Under the pieces are notes generated by a model that saw nothing but the letters and a program-made list of their open reading frames with translations, ran no database searches and was not told the DNA's origin. 64,000 nucleotides of DNA from CAZUWH01 sp964624075 (GTDB lineage Bacteria; Pseudomonadota; Alphaproteobacteria; Rhodospirillales; Rhodospirillaceae): NCBI GenBank assembly GCA_964624075.1, contig CAZUWH010000004.1, forward strand, positions 1-64,000. Direction: 5' to 3'. Position numbers and translations under genes: made by a program. Position 1 is the first letter of the stretch. Each line of letters begins with the position of its first letter. Of this stretch, positions 9,001 through 16,911 are shown one piece after another.

Positions 9001-9536
9001 GAACTGCCAGGAGATTTCTTCCGCAAAAAACCCTGGCATAGCGCGGGGCATTCTGGCCAGGACCGTCCGGACACGGCGGGGGTGCTCCTGCGCGAGCGAT
9101 TGCCAGCGGAGGTCGTTACCTTGCTTCCCCCGAACCGCTGGAGCGGCAGTATGGACCATGCCGCGGTCGCTTTTGCGGCGACGACAGAGGCCGATGCAGC
9201 AGGGTAGGGCCGAGGGCAAGGCTGAGATGCTGCTCCGTCAGGCTCCACCTGCGTTTCGGTCCTCTTTCTCCTGGGGCAGTGGAGAATGTTCAGACGGCTC
9301 CCAGCGAACAGCTTGACAAATGGAGCGAGTATTCCGTCAATGCCCATACCCTGGACGATGTGAAAGAAGCTGCACGCCCCTGACGGCCGGCAAAAGGGCA
9401 ACGGCCTCCACCGACTCGACAGGAGCTGGGACCAGCAAACGGATCTTTCCACCCCAACCCGCCTTCACCGCCCGCCATAGCTGCTCCGCTGGTTCCCGCG
9501 GCACGAGAATCTGTGAACACGCGATGAAGTTGGCCG
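9001..9536 (-). pseudogene. Unassigned degraded coding region
   Basis: Minus-strand frames contain protein-like pieces: EPAEQLWRAVKAGWGGKIRL followed by LVPAPVESVEAVALLPAVRG, later GMGIDGILAPFVKLFAGSRL, and near 9050-9130 a basic stretch ending PRAMPGFFAEEISWQF. They sit in different frames and are interrupted by stops. I do not recognise the family. The codon-like composition and the position directly behind a truncated hyi fragment suggest decayed genes, possibly more than one. Confidence 0.3.
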
Positions 9537-9743
9537 TCACCAGAGCCCATTCCAACCTCTTTCGATCAGAACCGCCTGCAAGCCGTTTGCCGCCACCAAG
9601 TCCCCGATCCGGCCAAGCGGGAGATCCTCTGCCGGCAAAAGAAATTCGACGCCCCTGAAACCGGCTGCGGCTACAGCTTTAAAGAGATCCTGGAAAGAAA
9701 GTTCTGGAAATAACAGAGACAGGTCAGCGAAAAAGCGTGGCAT
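9537..9743 (-). pseudogene. Hydroxypyruvate isomerase, N-terminal fragment
   Basis: From 9743 the minus strand reads MPRFFADLSLLFPELSFQDL followed by FKAVAAAGFRGVEFLLPAED, the unmistakable start of the Hyi (hydroxypyruvate isomerase, TIM-barrel) family. About 60 codons are preserved, then the frame stops at 9537 in unrelated residues. The family is normally about 260 residues, so roughly three quarters is missing. An upstream ATG at 9761 is also in frame. Confidence 0.75.
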
Positions 9744-9833
9744 AGCGAGGGTCCTTTCCACAGGCTGATTGAGCTAACAGGGGACGAATCATTATCATTG
9801 GCCATCATGGTCAGGCTAAGGTAAGATTAGGTT

Positions 9834-11183
9834 ATGTTTCAGACTTTGATGAGTAAGTACGATCTAAGGTTGCCCCGCTATACCTCGTATCCAACCACAC
9901 CGCACTTTTCCCCGGTGGTAGAGGCTGTCGCTTATGCGGGCTGGCTGTCGGCATTGTCTGCCGCTAATAGGTTGTCTCTCTACGTGCATATCGTCTATTG
10001 CGCGGAAATGTGCTGGTTCTGCGGCTGCCATACCAGGATTACCAGAAAGTATCATTCTATAGTTGATTACATTGATGCAATGTTCTCTGAAATAGACCTT
10101 GTTGCTGAACAGTTGCCAGGGAAAAGAGTGGTGTACCATATTCATTTCGGGGGCGGCAGTCCAACCATCCTGTCCCCGGAGGATTTCACGCATACAATCG
10201 CTCGTCTGCGGTCCCGCTTTGCCATTGCACCCGATGCCGAGATCGCTGTCGAACTGGATCCTCGTACGACCGATGCAGCCTATGTGGCGGCCATGGCGGC
10301 AGCGGGGGTGACCCGGGCCTCGATCGGCGTTCAGGATTTCAACGAAACGGTTCAGAAGGCCATCAACCGTATCCAGCCGCACGCCGTCACCGCGCAGGTG
10401 ATCGACTGGCTGCGGGCTCATGGCATCACCGCCATCAACATGGATCTGGTCTATGGTCTGCCCCACCAGACCACGGCGAGCGTGGTGGAGACGATTGATC
10501 AGGCAGTCGCGCTTGGCCCCCAGCGTCTATCACTGTTCGGCTACGCCCATGTGCCATGGATGAAGAAGCATCAGCGCCTGATCGACGAAACGGTCCTGCC
10601 TGACACGGCGGAGCGCTGGTGTCAGTATGAGGCCGCGCACGCGCGTCTTGCCTCTCACGGTTACGTGGCGGTGGGGCTCGACCACTATGCCGCTCCCGAT
10701 GATGAGCTGGTTCTGGCCTTGCGGGAGGAGCGCCTACACCGGAATTTTCAGGGCTATACCACCGACCAGGCCACGGTCCTCCTGGGGTTCGGGGCCTCAG
10801 CCATTAGTAGCTTGCCACAAGGGTATGTCATCAACGAGGGTGACGTGGCGGCCTACAAGCGTCTGATCCGTTCCGGTCGGCTTGCCACCCGCCGCGGCAT
10901 CGCTCTCACCGAGGACGACCATTTGCGCCGAGCCGTCATCGAACGGCTGATGTGCGACATGGCAGTGGATCTGGATGCCGTGGCGGCGTGTTTCGGGCGC
11001 AACGGAGCCCTGTTCATGCCTGAGTTGGACGCCCTAGCCGGGTTGGAGGCTGACGGGGTCGTCGTACGCACAGATCGCACCATCTGTGTCACGCCTGCCG
11101 GGCGGCCTCTGGTGCGGGCGGTATGCGCGGTTTTCGACCGTTATCTCAAGACAGGTGAGCACCGCCATTCCAAGGCTGTATGA
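9834..11183 (+). CDS. hemN: Oxygen-independent coproporphyrinogen III oxidase
   Basis: A radical-SAM enzyme that decarboxylates coproporphyrinogen III to protoporphyrinogen IX without oxygen, used for haem synthesis under low oxygen. The 449-residue protein has the cluster motif YCAEMCWFCGC (Cys 56, 60, 63, plus the HemN-specific Cys 65), then HFGGGSPTILSPEDF and INMDLVYGLPHQT, and the C-terminal HemN domain (ALTEDDHLRRAVIERLMCD). The residue before the first cysteine is Tyr where most homologues have Phe. It is a single gene preceded by a short AT-rich leader. No clear FNR box was found. hemB of the same pathway lies at 23.2 kb. Confidence 0.92.
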   Translation: MFQTLMSKYDLRLPRYTSYPTTPHFSPVVEAVAYAGWLSALSAANRLSLYVHIVYCAEMCWFCGCHTRITRKYHSIVDYIDAMFSEIDLVAEQLPGKRVVYHIHFGGGSPTILSPEDFTHTIARLRSRFAIAPDAEIAVELDPRTTDAAYVAAMAAAGVTRASIGVQDFNETVQKAINRIQPHAVTAQVIDWLRAHGITAINMDLVYGLPHQTTASVVETIDQAVALGPQRLSLFGYAHVPWMKKHQRLIDETVLPDTAERWCQYEAAHARLASHGYVAVGLDHYAAPDDELVLALREERLHRNFQGYTTDQATVLLGFGASAISSLPQGYVINEGDVAAYKRLIRSGRLATRRGIALTEDDHLRRAVIERLMCDMAVDLDAVAACFGRNGALFMPELDALAGLEADGVVVRTDRTICVTPAGRPLVRAVCAVFDRYLKTGEHRHSKAV

Positions 11184-11304
11184 CCGCTGTTCCTTGCCCC
11201 GCCAGGCAATCATTGCGGGAAGTGGAGCGGAGTGTTATGCGCCTGTCTTCGCTATGGATGACACGATGATATTATGCCTGTTGGAGCAAGCCCTGGAGAC
11301 AGCC

Positions 11305-12597
11305 ATGGATTTTACGGATTACAAGGTCGCTGACATAACGCTGGCCGGGTGGGGACGCAAGGAGATTGCCATTGCTGAAACCGAAATGCCGGGGCTGATG
11401 GCTGTGCGTGCCACGTACAGCGCCCGGAAGCCTTTGGCAGGCGCCCAGATCGTTGGCTGTCTGCATATGACCATTCAGACGGCTGTTTTGATGGAAACCC
11501 TCCTTGCCCTGGGGGCTGAGATCCGCTGGAGCTCCTGCAACATCTTTTCCACCCAGAACCATGCCGCTGCCGCCATGGCCGTTGCCGGCATTCCCGTGTT
11601 CGCCTGGAAGGGTGAAACGGAAGAAGAATACTGGTGGTGTATCAACCAGACTCTATTTGGACCCGGTGGCTGGCGGCCTAACATGGCGCTAGATGATGGC
11701 GGTGACCTGACCCTGGTGTTGCACGAGAAGCATCCCGAATTGCTGAAAGAGATTCGCGGCATTTCTGAGGAAACCACCACAGGCGTGCATCGGCTGCAGG
11801 AAATGGCCCAGAAAGGTACGTTGCGGGTGCCAGCGATCAATGTCAATGACAGCGTTACCAAGTCAAAATTCGATAACAGGTACGGATGCCGTGAAAGCCT
11901 GGTGGATGGCATCCGTCGTGCCACCGACGTGATGATGGCTGGCAAGGTGGCGGTTGTGTGCGGTTTCGGCGACGTGGGCAAGGGCTCGGCAGCCTCCTTA
12001 CGTGCAGCCGGATGCCGGGTGCTGGTCACCGAGATCGATCCCATTTGTGCCCTGCAGGCAGCCATGGAGGGTTACGAAATCACCACGATGGAAACGGCGG
12101 CAATGCGGGCCGACATCTTCGTCACAGCAACAGGCAACATTGACATCATCACGCTCGACCACATGCGCGTCATGAAGGATCGCGCCATCGTTTGCAACAT
12201 CGGTCATTTCGATGCAGAGGTGCAGATATCTGCACTGTGTAATCTAAAGTGGTATAACATCAAGCCGCAGGTGGATGAAGTTGAATTTCCGGATGGGAAG
12301 CGCATTATCCTTCTGGCGGAAGGGCGGCTGGTCAATCTGGGATGTGCAACAGGTCATCCGAGCTTTGTCATGAGCGCCTCCTTTACCAACCAGATTCTGG
12401 CCCAGATCGAGCTGTGGACCAATCCCGGCAAATATGAAAGGACCGTCTATGTCCTGCCCAAACATCTGGACGAAATGGTGGCGCGCCTGCATCTTGATAA
12501 ATTGGGGGCAAGGCTTACGGTCCTGACACCCGCACAGGCGACCTACCTTGGAATGGCGCCAGAGGGACCCTTCAAGCCTGATAGCTATCGCTATTGA
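11305..12597 (+). CDS. ahcY: Adenosylhomocysteinase
   Basis: Hydrolyses S-adenosylhomocysteine to adenosine and homocysteine, relieving product inhibition of methyltransferases. The chosen ATG gives MDFTDYKVADITLAGWGRKE, the normal family start, with GGAGA seven bases upstream; the frame remains open to 11086 but that extension overlaps hemN and lacks family residues. Motifs: SSCNIFSTQNHAAAAM, KGETEEEYWWC, NAD-binding VVCGFGDVGKGSAASL and the C-terminal signature GPFKPDSYRY. About 430 residues, family length. Next downstream is a ruined PAS-type histidine kinase, a frequent neighbour of ahcY in related genomes. Confidence 0.96.
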   Translation: MDFTDYKVADITLAGWGRKEIAIAETEMPGLMAVRATYSARKPLAGAQIVGCLHMTIQTAVLMETLLALGAEIRWSSCNIFSTQNHAAAAMAVAGIPVFAWKGETEEEYWWCINQTLFGPGGWRPNMALDDGGDLTLVLHEKHPELLKEIRGISEETTTGVHRLQEMAQKGTLRVPAINVNDSVTKSKFDNRYGCRESLVDGIRRATDVMMAGKVAVVCGFGDVGKGSAASLRAAGCRVLVTEIDPICALQAAMEGYEITTMETAAMRADIFVTATGNIDIITLDHMRVMKDRAIVCNIGHFDAEVQISALCNLKWYNIKPQVDEVEFPDGKRIILLAEGRLVNLGCATGHPSFVMSASFTNQILAQIELWTNPGKYERTVYVLPKHLDEMVARLHLDKLGARLTVLTPAQATYLGMAPEGPFKPDSYRY

Positions 12598-12624
12598 GCC
12601 ATTGCCTCTGATGGACCGGGTGGG

Positions 12625-14207
12625 ATGGAGCGCCTCGTTGCCGTAATGGCCGCCGTGATAGTGGCCGTGATAGCCACAGCGGCGGAGATCGGTGCTGCCC
12701 GCAGATGGCCTGGGCCCCGCGCGGGGCCCGTCCACTGGATGGGGCGAAGTGGCCGGCGCATCTGGCTGCTGGAGCAGGTGCCCTGTTGGCCTTCCTGCTG
12801 TTTGCACCCGCCCTCCTGTGGCTCAACCATCGTGTGGGCCGGATCTTGCGTCGCGAGCAGAATCTGGAGGGAGAAATATTTACCATGGCCCCTGGTGGCT
12901 ATTATAGATGGCGCTACAGCCGTGGTATAGTCGCGGAGGTTTGCTCGCGGCGACTGGTGGTTCTGTTGGGTCTGGTCAAGGAAACCGGTTCTATGTTTGA
13001 TGCCGTGCTGGCCAGTTTCGACGAGGACTCGGCCATGACGCGGTCCGTAGGACCGTCGAAGAGCTGTGCGCCCGCGGCACTCGTTTGAGCTGGAACTGAC
13101 GTCAAACGAAGGAACGCGTCATGTGCTCGCCTTCGGTGTTCGTGTCGCGACCGAGGATGAGGCGCCACTTGTCGACGTGGTATGGATACGTGATACCACT
13201 GAGACTGCCCGTCTGATCTCCCGTGCGGTGCAGGAGGTCGCCCAGGTGCGCCGTTACCGCGACCGGCTGGCGGCCTCGTTCGATGGCCTGCCAGTGCCGG
13301 TATGGCTGCGGGACGACAGTCTGGCGCTTGTATTCTGCAACCAGGCCTATGCCGATGCGGTGGATGCTCCCTCGCCCGAAGTCGCAGTGGCGGAAGGACG
13401 GGAAACTGGTGCAAGGGACGGCTGTCCGCCAGGTTCTGGCCCTAGCCGCTCTGGTGCGCGCCGTCGGCAAGGAGCAGATTAGATTGTCCTATCTGGTCAT
13501 CAAAAGGGGCCCGTTGCCTGATGGCAGTCACCGAGGGGCCCGTCACGATGGGAGACAGCCCGGGTGATCTGTGCACGGTTGGTATCGCTTTCGACATGAC
13601 CGGTCGAAGACGAACCGCTGCGCCATCTTGCCGCCCAGAATAACGTTCTGAAAAATCTCGCGACCACCATTGTCATCTATGGAGCCGACACCCGTCTCGC
13701 CTTTTACAACCCCGCCTTCCGGAAGTATCTGACTTTCCCTCCTTCAAGCGGTTGGAATTGGGCCGTTTCACCACCCTGATCGAACCTTTCGAAGACCTGA
13801 TGCACCTGCCTGACGGCAGCACCCTGCGCCGTGTCATTTATCCTCATCCACTGGGAGGCCTGCAGTGCGTCTACGAGGATATGACGGATTGGCTGGCCCT
13901 AGAACGTTCCTGCAATACCCTAATCGCCGTTCAACGAGAAACATTGGGCCACCTGGCTGAAGCGGTGGCAGTTTTTGGAACGGATAGCCGTTTGCGTCTG
14001 TTCAACCTGATCGACAACGCCATTGGCCGTGTTCCTGCGGGAGGGAACGTCATGCTGACCACTGCGCGCAACGTCGATGACATTCTCCTGGCCGTATCTG
14101 AACAGCAACCCGCCACGCCCTCTGCCTTTACTGAAAGCAGGACCGGCGACAATGACCTCGATCTGGCCATGGTGCGCAAATTCATGGCTCTCCAGGGGGA
14201 CGGATAA
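12625..14207 (+). pseudogene. PAS-type sensor histidine kinase, multiply broken
   Basis: The remnant opens with a membrane segment (MERLVAVMAAVIVAVIATAA). After a frame change comes a second helix (GALLAFLLFAPALLWLNHRV), then PAS-like strings FDAVLASFDEDSA, RFELELTSNEGTRHVLAFGV, AASFDGLPVPVWLRDDSLAL and VIYGADTRLAFYNPAFRKYL, and LEDLMHLPDGSTLRR-like text. The frame switches at least four times. Directly after DSRLRLFN the sequence jumps to LIDNAIGRVPAGGNVMLTTA, an N-box-like ATPase piece, so the HisKA dimerisation domain and much between have been deleted. It ends VRKFMALQGDG. Signalling function is certainly lost. Confidence 0.8.
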
Positions 14208-14424
14208 ACGTTACCTGGTCCACCTCTGAAGGGACTACTGTAGGGACCACTGTCACCTGTCAACTGCCTTCCGGCGGTGCACAAAGCGGGATGAGGGCAG
14301 ATCGACCAGGGCGGGCATGCGCCATTTCGCTAATTCGTGCAAGAACACGTCCTTGCTTCCAGGAAAGCCATCAAATGGGCTGGCGCAGGCCGCCAGGATG
14401 ACAACGTCCCCTAATCCTCTGGCA

Positions 14425-14545
14425 ATCTCAGTATGGACTTTATTCTAAGTCGCCTTGACAGGCTTCACCCCCCCCCGGGGGGTGACCCCCCCTCTAGGGG
14501 GAGGGCGTGTTCCCTCCTTCAGGGGGAAGAGGTGTGCCTGATGGG
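14425..14545. repeat. Family C repeat, copy 1
   Basis: Contains the diagnostic block GGACTTTATTCTAAGTCGCC then TTGACAGGCTTCACCCC and G/C-rich tracts ending CCTCCTTCAGGGGGAAGAGG. The same arrangement recurs at about 16610, 20236, 44325 and, without the leading block, 29690. The downstream segment TTCTGTAAATCAGCGTCATTCCCATAAT at 14630-14657 also recurs at 16733-16760. Confidence 0.75.
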
Positions 14546-14669
14546 GAAAGCAACGATTCTACACCGCGCCGGGGCAGACTTGTATGCATACGGTAGCCTG
14601 GAAAGGGAGAGGGGGGGCAGGAGGCCTCTTCTGTAAATCAGCGTCATTCCCATAATGAGAATCGCTGCT

Positions 14670-14705
14670 TATACGGTTTCCGGAAATTTTCCGGACTCCG
14701 TATTA
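14670..14705. repeat. Family B short palindromic element at xerC end
   Basis: An imperfect inverted repeat, TACGGTTTCCGGAAA facing TTTCCGGACTCCGTA, resembling the two ends of the longer element at 42431-42547 with the middle removed. The TATTA at its right edge supplies the TAA stop codon of xerC (14703-14705 on the minus strand), so insertion or decay of the element may have set the present end of that gene. Confidence 0.7.
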
Positions 14706-15653
14706 CCCTCTGGCACGCGGATGAGCGGACTGGTAGATAGCAGTCAGACGGGCGGTATCTACGTCCGTATAGCGTTGGGTGGTCGACAGGGAAGCGTGCC
14801 CCAGCAATTCCTGAATGGTGCGCAAATCCCCCCCGCCCGCCAGCAGGTGAGTCGCGAAACTGTGTCGCAGGGCGTGGGGAGTGGCGGTCTCTGGCAAGCC
14901 CAATCGGGCACGGATACGCCGCATCTGCCGTTGCACCACGCCGGAATTGAGCCGTTTGCCACGCACCCCGAGGAAGAGCGGGGCATCCGGCGCCGGGGCA
15001 AAGGGGCACTGCGCGAGGTAGGCGGCGATCGACTGCGCGACGACCGGTAGAATCGGGACCAGCCGCTGCTTGTGCCCCTTGCCCGTGACCACCATGATAT
15101 CGCCCGTCGGGGCATCGGCGTGATTGAGGGCAAGCGCCTCGCCGATTCGCAGACCGCAGCCGTACAACAGTGTAAACAAGGCCACATCACGCTGCGCGAG
15201 CCAGGACTCGTCTTGCAAGATCGCGCTGGTGAGCAGGCTGTCCAGAGCGTCTGTTTCACTCAGCGCTTTGGGAATCGATTTCGGCAACCGTGGTGAACGC
15301 ACAGCACCAGCCGCACTGTTTCTGACCCGACCAGTCCGGTCCAGCCAGCGGAAAAACCCGCGTAGGCTGGACAGCGCCCGGGCGAGAGAGATCCGTGACA
15401 GGCCGTCGTTCAGGCGAGCCGTCAGATAGGCGCGGAAATCGGCAACAGTCAGGACGGCAAGATCCTCCAGCGTGGGCTCGGCCCCCTGGTAACCGGCAAG
15501 GAAGGTCAGAAAGGCTGACAGGTCATGACCATAGCCATCAACCGTGTGAGGCGAGGCACGCCGTTCGTTCGCCAGCCAGCACCGCCAGTCGGCCACGACC
15601 GCTTGCACGGCGGCATCCCCGGGGATGGCAGTCACGGGGCCGGGGGTGCCCAT
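14703..15653 (-). CDS. xerC: Tyrosine recombinase XerC
   Basis: XerC with XerD resolves chromosome dimers at dif near the division septum. From the ATG at 15653 (MGTPGPVTAIPGDAAVQAVV) the product is 316 residues. It has an N-terminal SAM-like core-binding domain (LANERRASPHTVDGYGHDLS) and the catalytic set CGLRIGEAL (Arg), TGKGHKQR (Lys), HALRHSFATHLL (His/Arg), ELLGHASLSTTQRYTDV (His and Tyr nucleophile). It follows DUF484 directly, as in many proteobacteria. Once the false gap is collapsed, the start overlaps the DUF484 3' end by about 20 nt. The start lies in the sequence duplicated around the N-gap, so treat the first codons with care. Confidence 0.9.
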   Translation of the reverse strand: MGTPGPVTAIPGDAAVQAVVADWRCWLANERRASPHTVDGYGHDLSAFLTFLAGYQGAEPTLEDLAVLTVADFRAYLTARLNDGLSRISLARALSSLRGFFRWLDRTGRVRNSAAGAVRSPRLPKSIPKALSETDALDSLLTSAILQDESWLAQRDVALFTLLYGCGLRIGEALALNHADAPTGDIMVVTGKGHKQRLVPILPVVAQSIAAYLAQCPFAPAPDAPLFLGVRGKRLNSGVVQRQMRRIRARLGLPETATPHALRHSFATHLLAGGGDLRTIQELLGHASLSTTQRYTDVDTARLTAIYQSAHPRARG

Positions 15654-15823
15654 CGGCGTACACACTGTNNNNNNNNNNNNNNNNNNNNNNNNNNNNNNNN
15701 NNNNNNNNNNNNNNNNNNNNNNNNNNNNNNNNNNNNNNNNNNNNNNNNNNNNNNNNNNNNNNNNNNNNCATCCCCGGGGATGGCAGTCACGGGGCCGGGG
15801 GTGCCCATCGGCGTACACACTGT
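15614..15823. other. Assembly gap with duplicated flanks
   Basis: 100 N at 15669-15768 are flanked by the same 55 bases: 15614-15668 equals 15769-15823, both beginning CATCCCCGGGGATGGCAGTC and ending GCGTACACACTGT. Two contig ends that actually overlap were joined with an arbitrary gap. Removing one copy and the Ns makes DUF484 and xerC adjacent and overlapping, which is their expected arrangement. Confidence 0.9.
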
Positions 15824-16476
15824 TCCAGCACCCGCCCCAGGAACATCAGCAGCTCGGTGCCCTGACCGGCGTGAAAGGCGCCGGCGGCACAGGCTCCCAG
15901 TGCCAGCACGCCTTGAGGTAGGTCCGACCCCGGGCGCAGACGGACTAATGCATCCGATCGCACCGCACCGGCAGCCTCTCCGAACAGAAACGGATCGCCC
16001 GGTTGATTATCCCGCAGCACGGTCTCGCGCGTGCTTAGAAATCGGTCCGTGTCGCCATGTCCCAGACACCGCAAGGATGCCACCGGCCAGGCAAGGCCAG
16101 GTTCCAGGCCCAGCACCGCCACATCGACTGCAAGCAGGACCGGGAAATCTTCGCTCACGACCCGGCACAGGTCTGCGAAGCTGTCGGCGCCGAGCAGTGC
16201 CAGAACAGCCCGGTGCGTCCGTTCCTGCGTGGACATGTTGGAACGGGTCGTTTGCAGCAGCGCATCGGCACAGCCACGCAAGGAGTCGAGTTCCTCCCGC
16301 AGCCGGTTGATCATAACATGCTGGAGATCCACCACCTTGGTATCCTGCCATCGTGACGGTGTGGCGAGAATCAGGTCGGGGTAGCGGAACAGAAGGTCCG
16401 GATGGTCTTGCAGATAGGCGACCACCTGTTCCTCCCTTACCTCGCTTGCGGCCAAGTCATCCGAAGTTGGCATCAT
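15787..16476 (-). CDS. DUF484 family protein
   Basis: A 229-residue GAF-like protein of unknown biochemical function conserved next to xerC. It has an N-terminal helix pair EEQVVAYLQDHPDLLFRYPD then a coiled stretch with MINRLREELDSLRGCADALL, followed by the GAF-like domain (THRAVLALLGADSFADLCRV and LRPGSDLPQGVLALGACAAG). The end CVRRWAPPAP lies within the sequence duplicated around the gap and runs into the start of xerC. Intact. Role in chromosome segregation or division is only inferred from the neighbour. Confidence 0.85.
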   Translation of the reverse strand: MMPTSDDLAASEVREEQVVAYLQDHPDLLFRYPDLILATPSRWQDTKVVDLQHVMINRLREELDSLRGCADALLQTTRSNMSTQERTHRAVLALLGADSFADLCRVVSEDFPVLLAVDVAVLGLEPGLAWPVASLRCLGHGDTDRFLSTRETVLRDNQPGDPFLFGEAAGAVRSDALVRLRPGSDLPQGVLALGACAAGAFHAGQGTELLMFLGRVLEQCVRRWAPPAP

Positions 16477-16604
16477 GGCTGGTCCACAATTAATGTGAGT
16501 AATTCTGTTTCAGTCCGGGCACAATCCCTCTTTCTGGGACGCTCCATTTCAGATTACAGGATGACGCGAGCGCGGCAAAAGTACAAGACATTGCCCTTTA
16601 GCAA

Positions 16605-16830
16605 TTCTCAGTATGGAATTTATTCCAAGTCGCCTTCAACAGGCTCCACCCCCAAACCCTTCCCCCCCCCGAGGGGTAGGCCCCCTTCCAGGGGGAGAGG
16701 GCTTTCCCTCCAGGGAGGGCAGTGATGCCTCTTCTGCAAATCAGTGTCATTCCCGTAATTTGAATCGCTGCGGCGCCTTGCCGGGGCAATCGGGCGAAGG
16801 GCAAGGTTCCGAACGACACGAGTCATGCTC
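16605..16830. repeat. Family C repeat, copy 2
   Basis: Begins GGAATTTATTCCAAGTCGCC, followed by AACAGGCTCCACCCCCAAACCC, G/C-rich inverted tracts (CCTTCCAGGGGGAGAGGG) and then the TTCTGCAAATCAGTGTCATTCCCGTAAT segment. The right part (16785-16825) reads, in reverse complement, CGTTCGGAACCTTGCCCTTC, which also occurs beside the family A copy at 25627. Families A and C therefore share a flank. It fills the upstream region of hpnN. Confidence 0.75.
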
Positions 16831-16911
16831 TTTGCCCCGGGTGCCTTGTCGGGAGACGATGGTATGCACGGACTTGCGGCCCGCTGGCAGGTGGCCTTAT
16901 AACCGGTGGTC

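Noticed and set aside
11184..11304. SAH-type riboswitch before ahcY
   Set aside because: The 120-nt leader shows no convincing conserved stem-loop pattern of known SAH riboswitches.
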